Translations under genes and position numbers: made by a program | Notes under the pieces: model-generated | Seen by the model: the letters and a program-made list of their open reading frames with translations, nothing else | Told to the model about the DNA's origin: nothing | Database searches by the model: none | From: Yamagishiella unicocca | Taxonomy: Eukaryota > Chlorophyta > Chlorophyceae > Chlamydomonadales > Volvocaceae | Assembly: GCA_003116995.1 (NCBI GenBank) | Contig: BDSL01000014.1 | Coordinates: forward strand, 620,001-684,000 | Length of the DNA: 64,000 nt | Direction of reading: 5' to 3' | Part shown: one piece after another, positions 24,686 through 36,500 of the stretch | How positions within the stretch are numbered: position 1 is the stretch's first letter | How the letters are laid out: the number at the start of each line of letters is the position of its first letter

Positions 24686-26609
24686 ATGGTGAACGCGAAG
24701 GCGCAGCAGCAGCTGTACACGCACGCAGCTGAACCGAAGGCTGTTCAACAGAGGCGCGCCAAGGTGCGCAGCATTTGGCCCGTTTTGAGGTTGCTTCGAT
24801 AAGTGGTATCCATCCGACGGCGCTGAATTGACTTGGTCCCCGCGCCCCACCATGCACAGTATCGCGAGGATGAGAGCCTACCGCTGCCCACTGCGAATAT
24901 TATGTTCGACCGCCGCGTCGTAAGAGGAAACACATATGCTGCGCGTATCTTGCCGGCGGAGGCCAGCCAGACTCAAACAAAGACAACGCCCCCAACGACG
25001 TAAGTTTGCGGAGCGGACAGCAGCTTGGCGGAAATTTTCAGGGCCGCCCTACGCCCCCTCAACGGACTTGGTTGCTAACTTCTGTGTTTAACTTCGCAGA
25101 AAGAAGAAGTCTACGCGCACCGTGCCGCCGAGGACACCCGAGGCGGTCGAGGGACGCAGGCACATTGACATTCAGACGGACGTTTACCTAGAGGAACTTA
25201 CAGACACGGTGCCCGAGGCTGACACCTCGACACAGACAGACGCCTTCCTGGACCGCCCGCCGACGCCGCTGTTTGTGCCGCAGAAGACCGGCATGGATGC
25301 TATTACGCAGATAGAGAATGGTGAGCGTTTTTCGGCCACCCAGCTCCAGCGATACGTCGCGGAGATTTGTTAGGCCAGTGCTCCACAAAACGACGCTCGA
25401 ACAAAAACTGGGTTTTCCTTGATGAATGCTCGCATGTCTCCCCCGACTTGACGTCCCCCCTCCCTTATCAACCCTCTCTCTCCCCGCCGTTACCTCACCC
25501 CCCCCCGCCCCGCAGGCGACCTATTTGACTTTGACTTCGAGGTGGAGCCCATCCTGGAGGTGCTGGTTGGCAAGGTTCTGGAGCAGGGCCTTATGGAGGT
25601 CCTGGAAGAGGAGGAGCTGGCCGCCATGCGCGCACACCAAGAGCAGTTCGAGCAGATCCGCAACGCCGAGCTCGTCGCCACGCAGCGCATGGAGGCGGCG
25701 GAGCGCCGCAAGCTGGAGGAGAAGGAGCGCCGCATGGCGCAGGAGCGCGAGCGCGTCGAGCGCGAGCGCGTGGTCCGCCAAAAGGTCGCAGCCAGCGCCT
25801 TTGCGCGCGGCTACCTGTCCGGAATCGTCAACACCGTCTTCGACCGCCTCGTCTCCTCGGGCTACATCTACGACCCCATCATGCGGGAGGTGGAGACCGG
25901 CTTTATGCCCTGGCTCAAGGAGCAAGCGATCGGCTACCTGGCGCGCGGCGTGGTGGCTCGCCAGGTGGTGAACCGGCTGGTGGAAGACGCGGCGGCGGCG
26001 CTGGCGGACAACCGACAGGCCGTGGCGGAGAAGGCGGTGGCCTCGGCGGCGGCCGTGGACGCGTGGGCGGAGCGGCAGGCGGCGCTGGAGGGGCAGCTGC
26101 AGGGCGCAGAGCTGGAGGCGGTGCGGTCGCGGCCGGCGTTTGTGCTGCGGGAGCTGCAGCCGGCGGTGTCGACGCCGGAGGCGATCGAGGCGGCGGCGGC
26201 GGAGCTGCGCGCGCAGGCCGAGGAGGCGGCGAACACAAAGTACGAGTCGGACCGGGCGGATGCGGCGGAGAAGGCGCGGGCGGAGGCGGAGGAGAAGGCG
26301 GAGGCGCAGCGGGTGCAGCTGGAGGAGCTGGCGGCGCAAGCCGCGGCGGAGGCGGAGGAGCGCGGCGAGGACCCGCCGGAGGAGCCGCCGACGCTGGAGG
26401 AGCCGTTGGTGGATGTGGAGGCGGAGGTGACGGCGGCGGCGGACGCCGTGGAGCGGCCGCCGGTGCGGGAGGTGGAGGACATCGACATCCTGTCGTACAT
26501 GTTGGACCAGGGCACGATCAGCAAGGACTCCATCATCCAGTCCCTGGCGGTGCACGCGCTGGGCGACAAGGCGTACGTCAACCACCCGTCGTTTGCCGAG
26601 ACCGCGTGA
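24686..26609 (+). CDS. RSP3: Radial spoke protein 3 (flagellar A-kinase anchor)
   Basis: Structural core of axonemal radial spokes: the N terminus docks on outer doublet microtubules, and amphipathic helices bind DPY-30/RIIa domains of other spoke proteins. Exons 24686-24763, 24860-24999, 25100-25320 and 25516-26609 give 510 residues, against about 516 in Chlamydomonas. The sequence follows RSP3 from start to end as I remember it: a QQQLYTHAAEPKAVQQRRAK start, PTANIMFDRRVVRGNTYAAR, RHIDIQTDVYLEELTDTVPE and DRPPTPLFVPQKTG. These are followed by the DLFDFDFEVEPILEVLVGKV segment with the RIIa-binding helix near residues 157-178. A long coiled coil rich in Glu, Arg and Ala follows, then a C terminus with DIDILSYMLDQGTISKDSII and HALGDKAYVNHPSF. 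TATAAA lies 112 bases upstream. Its introns are short and lack the repeat family seen in other genes here. Confidence 0.97.
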
Positions 26610-27472
26610 GGGGCGGGGGCAGATGTGGGCGAGGGGCGGGGGTAAGGGCAGGGCGGCGGCGGCTCGTGGCGCCGGCCCTGCGTGACGCAGAGCGGGGTGG
26701 CGGGTGGCTCTAGGAGTGGGCGGGTGGGTGCCGCGCTGAAGGGCGCGGGGCCAGTGCGGGGTGGGGCTAGCAGTTGGTGGTTGAGCGGCACGCAGGTCGG
26801 GGGCCGGCTATGAAAGAGGCTGGGTGGCTGCCGCTGCTGGGGAGCGTTTGAAGGTAGACATGCTGCACTGCGCCCTTTTGGTACACACTAGAACGACGAC
26901 CGTGGCTTTTCGTATTTGTTGGTTCGCGCGGTTATGGTTCAGATAACGACCGTTAGAGACTTTAAACTGACATGACATACAGAGGACTGATGTACAGAAC
27001 TGATTAGTGTTGACACACGCGTAGTGCATGTTACCCGGCTGCTTGGCGGCATGAGCAGCTGCTGGTGTTTCGATCGCGCTGGCCGGTAAGTGAGCGGAGA
27101 CGGTGTCGGCTGCTCGCGCTGCGGCGTGCTGTGCCCGGGCCGTACGTGATTACGATGACGCAGGCGTGTAGTCTGCGAGGTGCGGGCGCTGTTGGTCGGC
27201 GACGCTTTGTTGCGACAAATCGTCGATTGCACCTATCCTGGTGACGACGGTGCCCCGAAACCAACAACCTCGATCCCCTGTGCGGGTGCGCTGCCGCGCT
27301 GGCACAGCTTGCAGAACAGCTTCGGGGGGTGGGGAGCGCTGGCATGACGGATCGCAATGTGGGTTTGCAAGTTAAGTCTGGCGGTTTGGTGCTGGTGCCA
27401 CCGCCTCGTGACTGGACTGCCACGGGACTGGTCACCTGGTTCTATGAATTACCGTACCCTGATCTGGGACGG

Positions 27473-27477
27473 GTGTA
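27473..27477 (+). terminator. Candidate TGTAA poly(A) signal of RSP3
   Basis: First of two TGTAA motifs 14 bases apart on the RSP3 strand, about 860 bases after the stop codon. Confidence 0.45.
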
Positions 27478-27682
27478 ATCTTGTGCTGTAATTTGCAGCA
27501 AGGAAAGGACGTGTCTCTTCTCGTCGCTGGGCTACTTGGCGGCTGCTCACCTTCCACTGCCGACCCGCTCGGATGGTCAGAACAAGGGCGTCGTCCCCAA
27601 CGCAAAGCAACGAAGAAAGCAGCTCGGCAGCCAGCAGGTGCCTCCCCTCCATCGGGGGCGGCATAAGAGCCCGACATAAGGG

Positions 27683-27687
27683 TTACA
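27683..27687 (-). terminator. Candidate TGTAA poly(A) signal of COQ2
   Basis: TGTAA on the minus strand about 335 bases beyond the COQ2 stop codon, the expected algal distance. Confidence 0.5.
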
Positions 27688-28020
27688 GAGATCGCCAGTG
27701 GCAGTGTCTTTGCATCCGTTAGAATCGCGGCCACTCAGCCGCACCCCCGCCGTCGTGCATCATCTCGGACACCTCGTAAGGTGGGATCACGCACCCATCG
27801 CTCTTCGTCCCAGTGATGCCAACTCGCGCGCCGCCACAGCCGCCGCAGACGTCTCTCCTCACGCTCGCGCACTCAGCGGCCAGCGCCATTCCTTTGGGAA
27901 AACCACACAGACACAACGGCCTCCCCCCTAACCCCACCCCCCGATTCTCTCTTTTGCCCACTTAGCAATCCGTCGGTTGCGGTTCACGGCTGTCGCTGGC
28001 CCTTACACGGCCCCCTCGCA

Positions 28021-31000
28021 TCACACTGCCGCTATCGCCAACAGCCTGTCCGTCACGATGCCCCCCAACAGCAGCCCCCCCGCCCACTTGTTGGAAACAA
28101 ACTTGGCCATGCAGTCAGGCCCATTGGACAGGTCTACGGTGCTGATCTGCCAGGCCAGGTGACCCACCATCGCGCCCACGCCTACGTAGTACGGCGCGCC
28201 GCAGCCCGCCGCCGCGCCCGCTGCCACCAGGCCCGCCGCCGCCGCGGCTCCGAAACCCGTGAACCACGCCTTGCTTCGGTCGCCGAACAGCAGCGCCGTG
28301 GATTTGACTCCCGCCGTCACATCGTCGCGCTTGTCCTGGTGCGCATAGATCGTGTCGTACACCAGCGTCCACGCCACTCCAGCGCCGTACAGCGGGAGTA
28401 CGACGGACCAGTCGCAGGCGCCGGTCACGGCGGCGTAACCCATCATGGCGCCCCAGTTGATGGTAAGGCCCAGGAAGGCCTGGGGCTGGGTTTCGGAGGG
28501 ATAGGGAGGGGGGGGTAGCGAGAAGGGTGGGTGGGTGGGGGAGGGCTCGGCAGAAAGACGCTTGGTCGTGGCGTGGTTTCGGAGGCAGGGGCAGGAGGAA
28601 GGCCGGATCTACGGGGAACATTGCGAGCGCTGTGCACATGGGACGACGGCCCGGCGCTTGAGCCGTTCTGTGAGGGGTTGGGAGCCTGGTTTCGGAGTGC
28701 TGGAGTTTGCTGAAGCGGAGGCGCAAGAACGTTTGTCGCCGTACCAAACTACCAATGACGAAATGGGGTGCCTTTGGCGCCACCCTAGACCTCTTGGAAC
28801 CTCACCACAGAACACCTCACCACCACATCTCACCACCAGCCCTCACCACCAGCCCTCACCACCAGCCCTCACCGCCAGCCCTCACCGCCAGCCCTCACTA
28901 CGATACATAGCCGCGCACCCCACTTCCCCGGCACTCACCCAGTAGGTCACCCGCTTCATCAGCGGGTAGGTGGCCACCAGCAGCAGCGAGGACGCGCCCA
29001 GGACCTTGCTGCGAAGGGGGGTGAGAACGGGACGTGCGGGGGGCCGGTGAGAGTGCTTGACAGGGTTGGCAGCCCCAAAGATTGGCGCAGCATCCCCCCT
29101 CCCTCCTCGGGTGTTTCTTCTCCCCCCCCCCCTCCTTTCGATCCCCCAGGGCCCCCAGCCCCACACCTGTAGTCGTTGAGCTGTAGCAAGATAGCCAGCC
29201 CTAACGAGAGCTGTAGCGCCAGCAGGCCTGATGAGCGGGCAGCCGTGTGGAGGAGGTTGTCTGTCCAGCAGTACACACACAGGCGCATGGTGCCGGTACG
29301 TACGGCCAAAAAGGATAACACTACGACCTACGACCTAAAGCCCTGTACACAGAAGCCAAAACCCTAAAACCCTAACCCTGTGACCTACGACCCAAAGCCC
29401 CGGAGGCAGGAAGGCGGGAGCTGCGGCGTTGGGGGATAGCGAGGAAGACCCGTGGCATGCGCGACCCCCGCCCCCTCACCGCGCGCAAATCGCTTTTGGT
29501 GCACCTCCGTTTCTGCCCTCCGTGTCCCATGTCGTGTGCCCGGGTTTCCTCGCCGCTTCCCTCACCTATGGCGTCCCGGGGGGCCAGAGTGCCCGCAGCC
29601 AGCGGCCGGGTGCGGGTCCTCTCCACTCGGCCGTCTAGGTCCCGGTCCCATAGGTCGTTGATGGTGCAGCCGGCACCCCGAAGTAGCTGGCGGGGGAAGG
29701 GGTTGTGGCGGGGGAAGGGGTTGTGGCGGGGGGGTGGGGGGTGCGGCGAGAAGCGAAGGCAGGCCGAGGAGGGGGGTTACAATAAAAGAAACGGTAAAGC
29801 GGCTGGGGAAGGGGGGAAGCGACGGGGCACTGGTGTTCGTTTTGGGCCCGGAACGAGCTGGTGGAGGGCGTGGGTCGGAGATGCTTGTGCCAGGCGACGC
29901 GCCCGGCGCAAGCTGTCACTCGCAAACGAAGGGGTATAAGAGAAATCGGCGAATCCACGGCCGACAAGCAAACCAAGGGCGATGACTGTAGGGGGCATGA
30001 AGCACGTGATGTGGACACGTGATGAAGCGGAACCCGCCCTCGCTTCGGCCCCGAGGCGGGCTACGGCGCGCCGCCTGACGATGCTCCGGAACCACGGTGC
30101 TCCCGAATGCCCGCTCCGAAACCCACCACCGCTCCGGTCCCGAAGAGCGCCATCATGACAGGGTCGGGCAGGTGGCCTGGAGGGGCGGCGAGGGCGATGG
30201 ACCTGGGAGGAGGGCAGGGGGGTGGCATAAACACCGTTTACGCGACACGTTTACGGGGCGGGGGGGGGGCACCGTACCGCGTTGTCGGGAGGGAGGGGGT
30301 TGCAAGGAAAACCCGGAGGGAGGGGGGGCCAGGGAAGTGCAAGGAAGGGAGGAAGAAGCTGAGGCGAGACACCGCGAGGACCGCAACTTGTGCTTCAAGC
30401 ACTAAGTCGTGAACCGGTGTGTTCGTATGCACCGGGTTGGGTCTGAGCTCCCGCCACGTAACTCCGGTAGCCATCATGCGTCCAACATGCGCCATGCACC
30501 TCGGAGAGCTGGCACCTGCCCTTCCAGGTTGCCACATCGCTGCTGGGCTGCACTCGTCACATGCCGTGCTCACTTGGGGACCAAACGGCAGCCCGGGCAG
30601 ACAGCGGAATCGCTGCACAACGCCCACAGACGCGCACAATCCAGCAGCGAACCCAAATGCGGCTCAACACAGACGCGCACAATCCAAAGGAAATCTAAAG
30701 CGGATCCAAGGGAGCCAGAGGTCCGCAACCTGATGTGGGTAAGCATAGTTCCGCGCTCGGCACGCACCAAAAGCAAGGCAGCGCCAGCAGCCAAGTGCCG
30801 ATAGGTTTGTCAAGCCGCATGAGTTGGGCGTACGGCACTAAGTTGGCTGGCAGGTTGCGCATGAGCCAGTTGCTGCCAGGAGGCGCTGTACGGTCCGGCG
30901 CCTGCGTGGAGAGCTGCAGTATTAGAAGGGGGGAAAGGGGCGGGTAAGAGCTTAGGTGGGGGAGTGCGTGGGGATTGGACCGAGGCAGGGGGGATAGTGG

Positions 31001-31251
31001 CTGCGAGACCTCAGAGCGCGCACCGCCGGTGAACATTTCCAACTCACATGTCTTTTTATGTCAGCAGAAAAGAAATGCGCTAGGTGCGCGCCGCGACCGG
31101 ACGTGCTGGCGGCATCGTCTGATGATGGTGAGGGCGACGAGGAAGGCTGCTGCGCTGAATGAAGCAGCCTCAAGATATTACCTTCAGAGAGCGCATGTCC
31201 TTTCCCACGCAATCTCTGGCCACACGATGCTGCTGCCAAAAGAGCGTACAT
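28021..31251 (-). CDS. COQ2: 4-hydroxybenzoate polyprenyltransferase, mitochondrial (COQ2)
   Basis: Joins the polyprenyl tail to 4-hydroxybenzoate, the first membrane step of ubiquinone synthesis, in the mitochondrial inner membrane. Seven exons in phase: 31048-31251, 30768-30913, 30127-30202, 29566-29686, 29167-29227, 28939-29008, 28021-28485; 380 residues. The N terminus ([20 protein letters not shown] ... RHLSTQAPD) is a mitochondrial presequence. UbiA features follow: [19 protein letters not shown], then [15 protein letters not shown] with the first Asp-rich Mg-prenyl-diphosphate motif at about 152-160, [52 protein letters not shown], and the second motif [13 protein letters not shown] at about 270-281, with hydrophobic helices between. 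Exons 3 to 6 are small and conserved, which makes the assembly reliable. Two introns contain the repeat family described elsewhere. Confidence 0.95.
28800..28905. repeat. 12-bp CCAGCCCTCACC tandem repeat, COQ2 intron
   Basis: About eight copies of CACCAGCCCTCA with CCG variants, in the intron between COQ2 exons 5 and 6. Confidence 0.85.
29518..29562 (-). repeat. Introner-like terminal repeat at a COQ2 5' splice site
   Basis: In gene sense this starts at the GT donor after COQ2 exon 3 and reads through GAGGAAACCCGGGCACACGA and CATGGGACACGGAGG. It is the 5'-type arm of the intron repeat family, here starting within a few bases of the splice site. Confidence 0.7.
29771..29810 (-). repeat. Introner-like terminal repeat, COQ2 intron before exon 3
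   Basis: TTACAATAAAAGAAACGGTA followed by AAGCGGCTGGGGAA on the + strand, so a 3'-type arm in gene sense, inside the intron between COQ2 exons 2 and 3. Confidence 0.75.
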
Positions 31252-33562
31252 CGCAGGGACTGTTCGGACCAGGAGGACGGCGCAAAATGTCAAGTATATG
31301 GGGTATTGAAGTACGTTTAACGCTGGAAGAGCGAAGACTGATAGTCGTCTTTCCCTTTGGACTTGCAGTAGCCGTGAATCCGTCGCCGGACTCGCGCCCA
31401 CACATATGAAGAGAAACACCGCTGAGCGCGCGATCGAAACTAGTTTGACCTTTTTTCAGCGCCATCGACTCCGGGTTCGGGGCATGTTAAGGACAGATGC
31501 GGGACGGCTGACGGCCCCGCGGGACTCCGCTGCTGCAATGCAGATCGCAGCAGGCTGCCATTTAATATCCTTAATTACAGCAGGTCTCGCCACTCTGCTA
31601 TCATCACTGCGCATACCCTCTAGGTGCAACTTCCGGGGTGTGAAGCGCACCTACGAGTCCACTCATTCCACCACCACCACCACCACCATCACCCCGGCAC
31701 GCTTCAGCCGTGGCGGCGACGAGGCCAGCCTCCAAGTTGCCCCAGAGGCGGCCCCATCGGCCAGTCCCCAGGTGGCGCCCGGGCAGCCCTCAGCAGCCTC
31801 GCTTGCTCAGCAAGCGCTGCCACGTGCCCCTACCCCTCCTAAGACCGCACTCGCACGACAGTCCTCCGTCGCCCTTCCCTTTCACGCGACAAAAGCACAA
31901 AAAGGCGTGCCGTCGCTCCTTCGAAAACTCCACGCGCGCGCGCGTTAGCCCTTAACCACAGAGCTACAGCCGTTTTCGTTCCCCGTAACAAGGTGCGTAC
32001 AGTGTACGACGCGCGAGCCGGACGACCGGGAGGGGCCGTCCGTACGGACGACCGGGAGGGGCCGTCCGTATGCGTCCACAGCGGACGAAAATCAAACGCC
32101 AAGCCGTCGTTCCGAGCACTCCTGCTCCTGCTAGTAGGGTATGGTAGGGCACGCTACAACGTACCGTATGTGTATCAGTTATGTATTCCTCCACGTGGGG
32201 TGGCAGAGCCCCACGTGCCAACAGCACCAAACTGCCAAACTGCATACGAGAGGCCGCTTCTGTGGCCAGAACATCAGGAGCGGTGGAATGAGAGGGTGAG
32301 GGAGGGTTCTAGGGTTTTAGGAAGCGGCCTGTAGCGGTTGCGGGCCAGCAAAATCACCGACACCGGCAGCCCCCTCTCCCCCAATGCGCCGCCGAATGGT
32401 CCTCCTTCACCGGGCGTGGCCTTCCTCCGCCTCGCAAGAACGAAACGAACTGCCTAGAAGCTCCACCCCCGGCCCCGTCAAGGACCCCACCCACGGGTTT
32501 TCCCCTCACACCCCGTCGGGACCCTTCGTCCCCTGCTCCCCCCCTCTCTCTCTCTCTGCCGCGCGCTTGTCACCAGCCCCACGCCTTGCCTCCAAACCGG
32601 TCCGTCCTTCCAGCCGGGCGTTGCGCGCGCAACCCTCCAATCAGTACGCCGCAATCAGACGTGACGTCGAGCTGGGAGAGGCGCCAGTCGCCCCCAGCAC
32701 CCAGCCCGTCCGCTCGCCCCTTAAATATACGCACTGTCATCTAAATGCAAAGTCGCCAATGCTTGCTAAGCGCACCGCCACACGCACGACGCGACGCCAA
32801 GGCGCAGACACGACACCAACGAGCATGAGCACCTCCGACCGCCCCACGGGTCAGTTGCAGCCCGGCGCGCCCACCAACGCGGCTGCCATTGCTGCTACTA
32901 AGCCTGCCGTACCCTTTTTGAACTACACGGCCGACGGGCACACGCGGATATCGTGCTGTGCCCGGGTCCCAGACGGATCAGACCGCGGGGCGCAAACCCT
33001 GCTCCGCGCGCCGCGCTGCGTGTTGTCTACTGCCTAATGAATAACGACCAACCAACCAACCAGCCAGTCCGGGCTTCAAAAACACACGCAAAGGCCCAAA
33101 CAACCCGACGCCGCGGCGAACCCCGCGCTGGGAAGGAACCGCCGCGGCCCGCGCTGGCCGCAAATACTGAAAATGCTGCTTCAGGTTGGCACCACCCTTC
33201 CGCTCCAGCAGTGACGCCGACACAACAATACCCAGGGGAAGCCCCTCCAGCGGCCATTCCTTATTCACCAATCGCGCGGCGGCACCACCAGCCCATAACA
33301 CCCCCGCAGGCCCACCAACCCGTCGCCGCAAACTACGCACGGCGCCCCGCCTCTGTCCTCTGCCACCGCACTAGTCTCTTCTCCGCCCATCTGCAGCGAC
33401 TCCCGGCGGCCGCCCTGTCTCTGGGGTCGCGACCCGTGGGGCGAGAGCATGCCGCCAGGGCCCCTCGCCGGCGCGCCCCGGGGATTGCCGCGTCGTGCAG
33501 CTCCGCCGCCGCACCCCCAACATGCCCGCTCGAGCGCCCGCCCGCCTCCAGGGTTATGGTTT
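31252..33562. other. Intergenic region between COQ2 and the LRR gene
   Basis: COQ2 is transcribed leftward from here and the LRR gene ends here. Open frames exist (for example 31406-31948 on +, and a stretch starting at ATG 32825 on + that begins MSTSDRPTGQLQPGAPTNAA), but none has motif or splice support. A 25-bp near-palindromic direct repeat with GGACGACCGGGAGGGGCCGT lies at about 32017-32070. Confidence 0.5.
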
Positions 33563-36500
33563 TCAAGCGTCGTACTGTACGTATTGTCGCAGCACGCCCC
33601 CCTTGATGCCGGTGCGCTTGAACTCCTTGACCAGCAGGTTCAAGCCGCCGTGCTTCAGCAGCAACGCAATCTGCGGCGCGGCGGCGGCACAGGGTGGAGG
33701 TCGTGTGAGACCTCGTGATGATGGTGGGTGAAGATGGTGGGTGGCGCTGCTTGTGGGATGCTCGACCGACTGGCCAGGCGTCGGTTGGCGACTGCTGCTG
33801 CTGCGGGCCGCAAATCCTCTCCTCCTCCTCCCCCCTCCCCTCACGGGTTGTCCTTTGCAACCTCCCCCCTCCCCCCTCCCAGTGCGCTCTACCTCGACTT
33901 CTCGCCAAGCCCGACCGTCGACCTCTCCAGCCTAATTCCTTTACATCATACACAACTAATGCCTTCCCGCTGCCTTGATTGAGCTACTGCTTGGCCGCTC
34001 CCTCTCCGCCCTGCGCCATTACTCCCCCTCCCCCCGCGCCGCACCAACCCACCTGCCCGTCCTCCATCTTCAGCAGCTCGGGCTGGTTGCACGATCGCAT
34101 GTCCAGCAGCCGCAAGCTGCCGAACGCGGCACCTCGTCGCACGCTGCTGAGGCCGCTGATCAGGGCGTCGCGCAGCCCCGCGCTCTCACCCCCCACGTTG
34201 GCCTGTCGGCGTGCGGGACAAACAGAAAAAACAGTTAAATAAACAGACAATCAAACAAACAATCAAACAAACAAACAATCAAACAAAAAATCAAACAAAC
34301 AATCAAACAAACAATCAAACAATCAAATAAACAATCAAACAAACAAACAAACAAAGTAACAAACAACCAAGCCGGCCGCAGCACAGCCGCCAGGTGGAGC
34401 GAACCAGGGTCGAGAGAGAAGAGACGGCGTCAAGCACTTTGCTGCTAAGCTCGAAACCCCACTGCAGGGTGTGGTGGGTATGTGAGGAGGGCATGTATGG
34501 AGGGCATGTGAGCAGGGTATGTATGATGCGTGCACGTCACGGTTTGCTGTTGCCCCCCCCCGACCCCGGGTCCACGGGCATCCACGGGTCTTCCTCGAAC
34601 GCCCCCGACCACGGTCTTTTTTGCAATCCCCCGCCCCCCCCCGCCCAGCGCGCGCCCGCCTCACCCCCATGAAGCAGCCGCGCAGGTCCAGTCGCTCGAG
34701 CGTCTTGAAGCCCTGACGCAGCGCGCCCGCCAGCGCCACCAGCGCGTCACCGTGCGCCGGGTTGCGGTACGTCTTACCCGGACCCGAGGTGTCCACCAGC
34801 AGGTGGTTCCAGTCGCCGGAGTCCTGGGCGGTGCTGCTGCCGCTGTTCTGTACGACACAGCCCAAACTCAGCTCCTGGGGGGGGGGGCACGGGGCGGCGA
34901 GGGGAGGAGAGGGTCGGGGAGGCAGCGAAGGGCGGTTAGGGTTTTGTGTAAGGCCGGGAGCTAGGGTGCGGAGGGTCAGCTGGGTGATGCGAACCCGCGA
35001 CTCAGTGCGCCAGTGCCTTAGCACGGGCCCCATCCGAGCGGCGAGTGGTTGTCATATCGCGCGTCCTCGCTCCCCCACCCGCCACATTGTTACATTGCAT
35101 TGTTGCTGCTGTTGCTGCCGCCACGCCGCGTCGGAAGCAGCTCCCCCTCCCCCCAAACATGACGACCATGCGCCAACTATCCTGTCCCGTTGCGTAAAAC
35201 GGTTTTTACACATCCCCCCAAACACATGTCACTCGCTCCAGCGGGCTTCCCGGCCCCCCGCGCCTCGCCGGGCTCCCCCAATCCCCCAGCGCCCGCACCA
35301 GTGGCCCCTCCTTATCCCGCCAGACTTCCCCCCACAACAATGTCGTGTAACCGGGTCTAATCGGCCCCCCGCCACCTATGCGCCAACAACATTCCTTCAC
35401 ATCGAGTCACCGGATCTACACGCGCCCACCACCACCACCTCGATCCTGCCCACTGGTTTCCACGGGTTTCCACGGGTTTCCACTGGTTTCGCCATCCCCA
35501 CCTTAATGCTGCCTGTGCGGGTCAGCGCGTCCCCAATCAGCGCCTTGCCCGTCTGCCAGCCCAGCCGGCAGCACTGCGCGCGCAGCACGGTGAGGCCCTT
35601 GTGTCCCATCAGCTTCACCAGCGCCGGCCCCGCCTTGTCGCCCATGTCGGGGTTGAAGCTGAGGTCCAGGTCGCGCAGGCCCTCGGCGGTCATGCAGTTG
35701 TCCGCCAGCGTGATGGCGGAGGGGCCGTCCATGCCAACCTGCGCGGGGAGCCGGCGGGCGTGTGTGTGCTGTGTACGGTATGCGCGGGGGGTGAATAGAA
35801 GGGCTGCTCGTCGTACATGTGCCGTACAGATGCCAACGTCAGGCACCATACAGGCGTGCTGGGGCGAGTCCTTTCCGGTTTCTACAGCCCGCCGGCTGCT
35901 GTCGCTCCGCCCCGTTTCAACTCAGCGCCGCACCGCTCCGCGTCGTCTCCCCCACCCTCCTGCTGCTCCCACTGCCTGCCCCACGCCCCGCCCCGCAGGT
36001 CCAGAGCTCCTCTTTACCGAACCCCAGGTTTCGTCTCTTCCCCCACCCACCCCTCACCGAAGGCTATGCACCGGCTACACTTCCCATGTCGAGTTAACGG
36101 TCCTTTTCTGTATCCCCTCCCACCTATCCTGTCTTTTTCGCGTCAACGGTTTTCACGCTACCCCCACCTGCCGGAGCTTGAGCACCGCCAGGGTTCGGTT
36201 GCCCGCCAGCGCGGGCGCCAGCGCCGCCACGCCGTCGTTGCCCAGCTGGCGGCGCAAGTGGAGTGCACACGAATGGGGGGGAGGAGGTTGGGCAAGAGGG
36301 CACGTCAGGTCGCACAAGCTGCAAGGAAGAGGACTCAGGGCGGGGGACATGACGCGACCCAAAACGACAGCCTCGCCTCCGTCGCTGTGCCCGCCCCCGT
36401 GCCCTGCCGTACCTTGTTGTACGACAGGTCCAGGTGGGTGAGCGCGCGGTTGGAGGCGAGCAGCGAGGCGTACGCGGCCACTGACGTGCGGCCCAGGGAG

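Larger units (their letters stand above)
26610..28020. other. Convergent intergenic region of RSP3 and COQ2
   Basis: 3' sides of both genes. TGTAA signals at 27473-27477 (+) and 27486-27490 (+) could end RSP3, giving a long 3' UTR; TTACA at 27683-27687 (TGTAA on minus) could end COQ2. No gene is seen in between. Confidence 0.55.

Noticed and set aside
28800..28905. CRISPR-like array
   Set aside because: 12-bp units without spacers in a eukaryotic intron; simple tandem repeat.
31406..31948. 180-codon frame divergent from COQ2
   Set aside because: Low-complexity composition (Thr run, Pro/Ala), no motif, no splice or promoter support.
32825..33037. Possible small gene starting MSTSDRPTGQLQPG
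   Set aside because: A TATA-like element precedes it, but the frame ends quickly and no second exon could be found.
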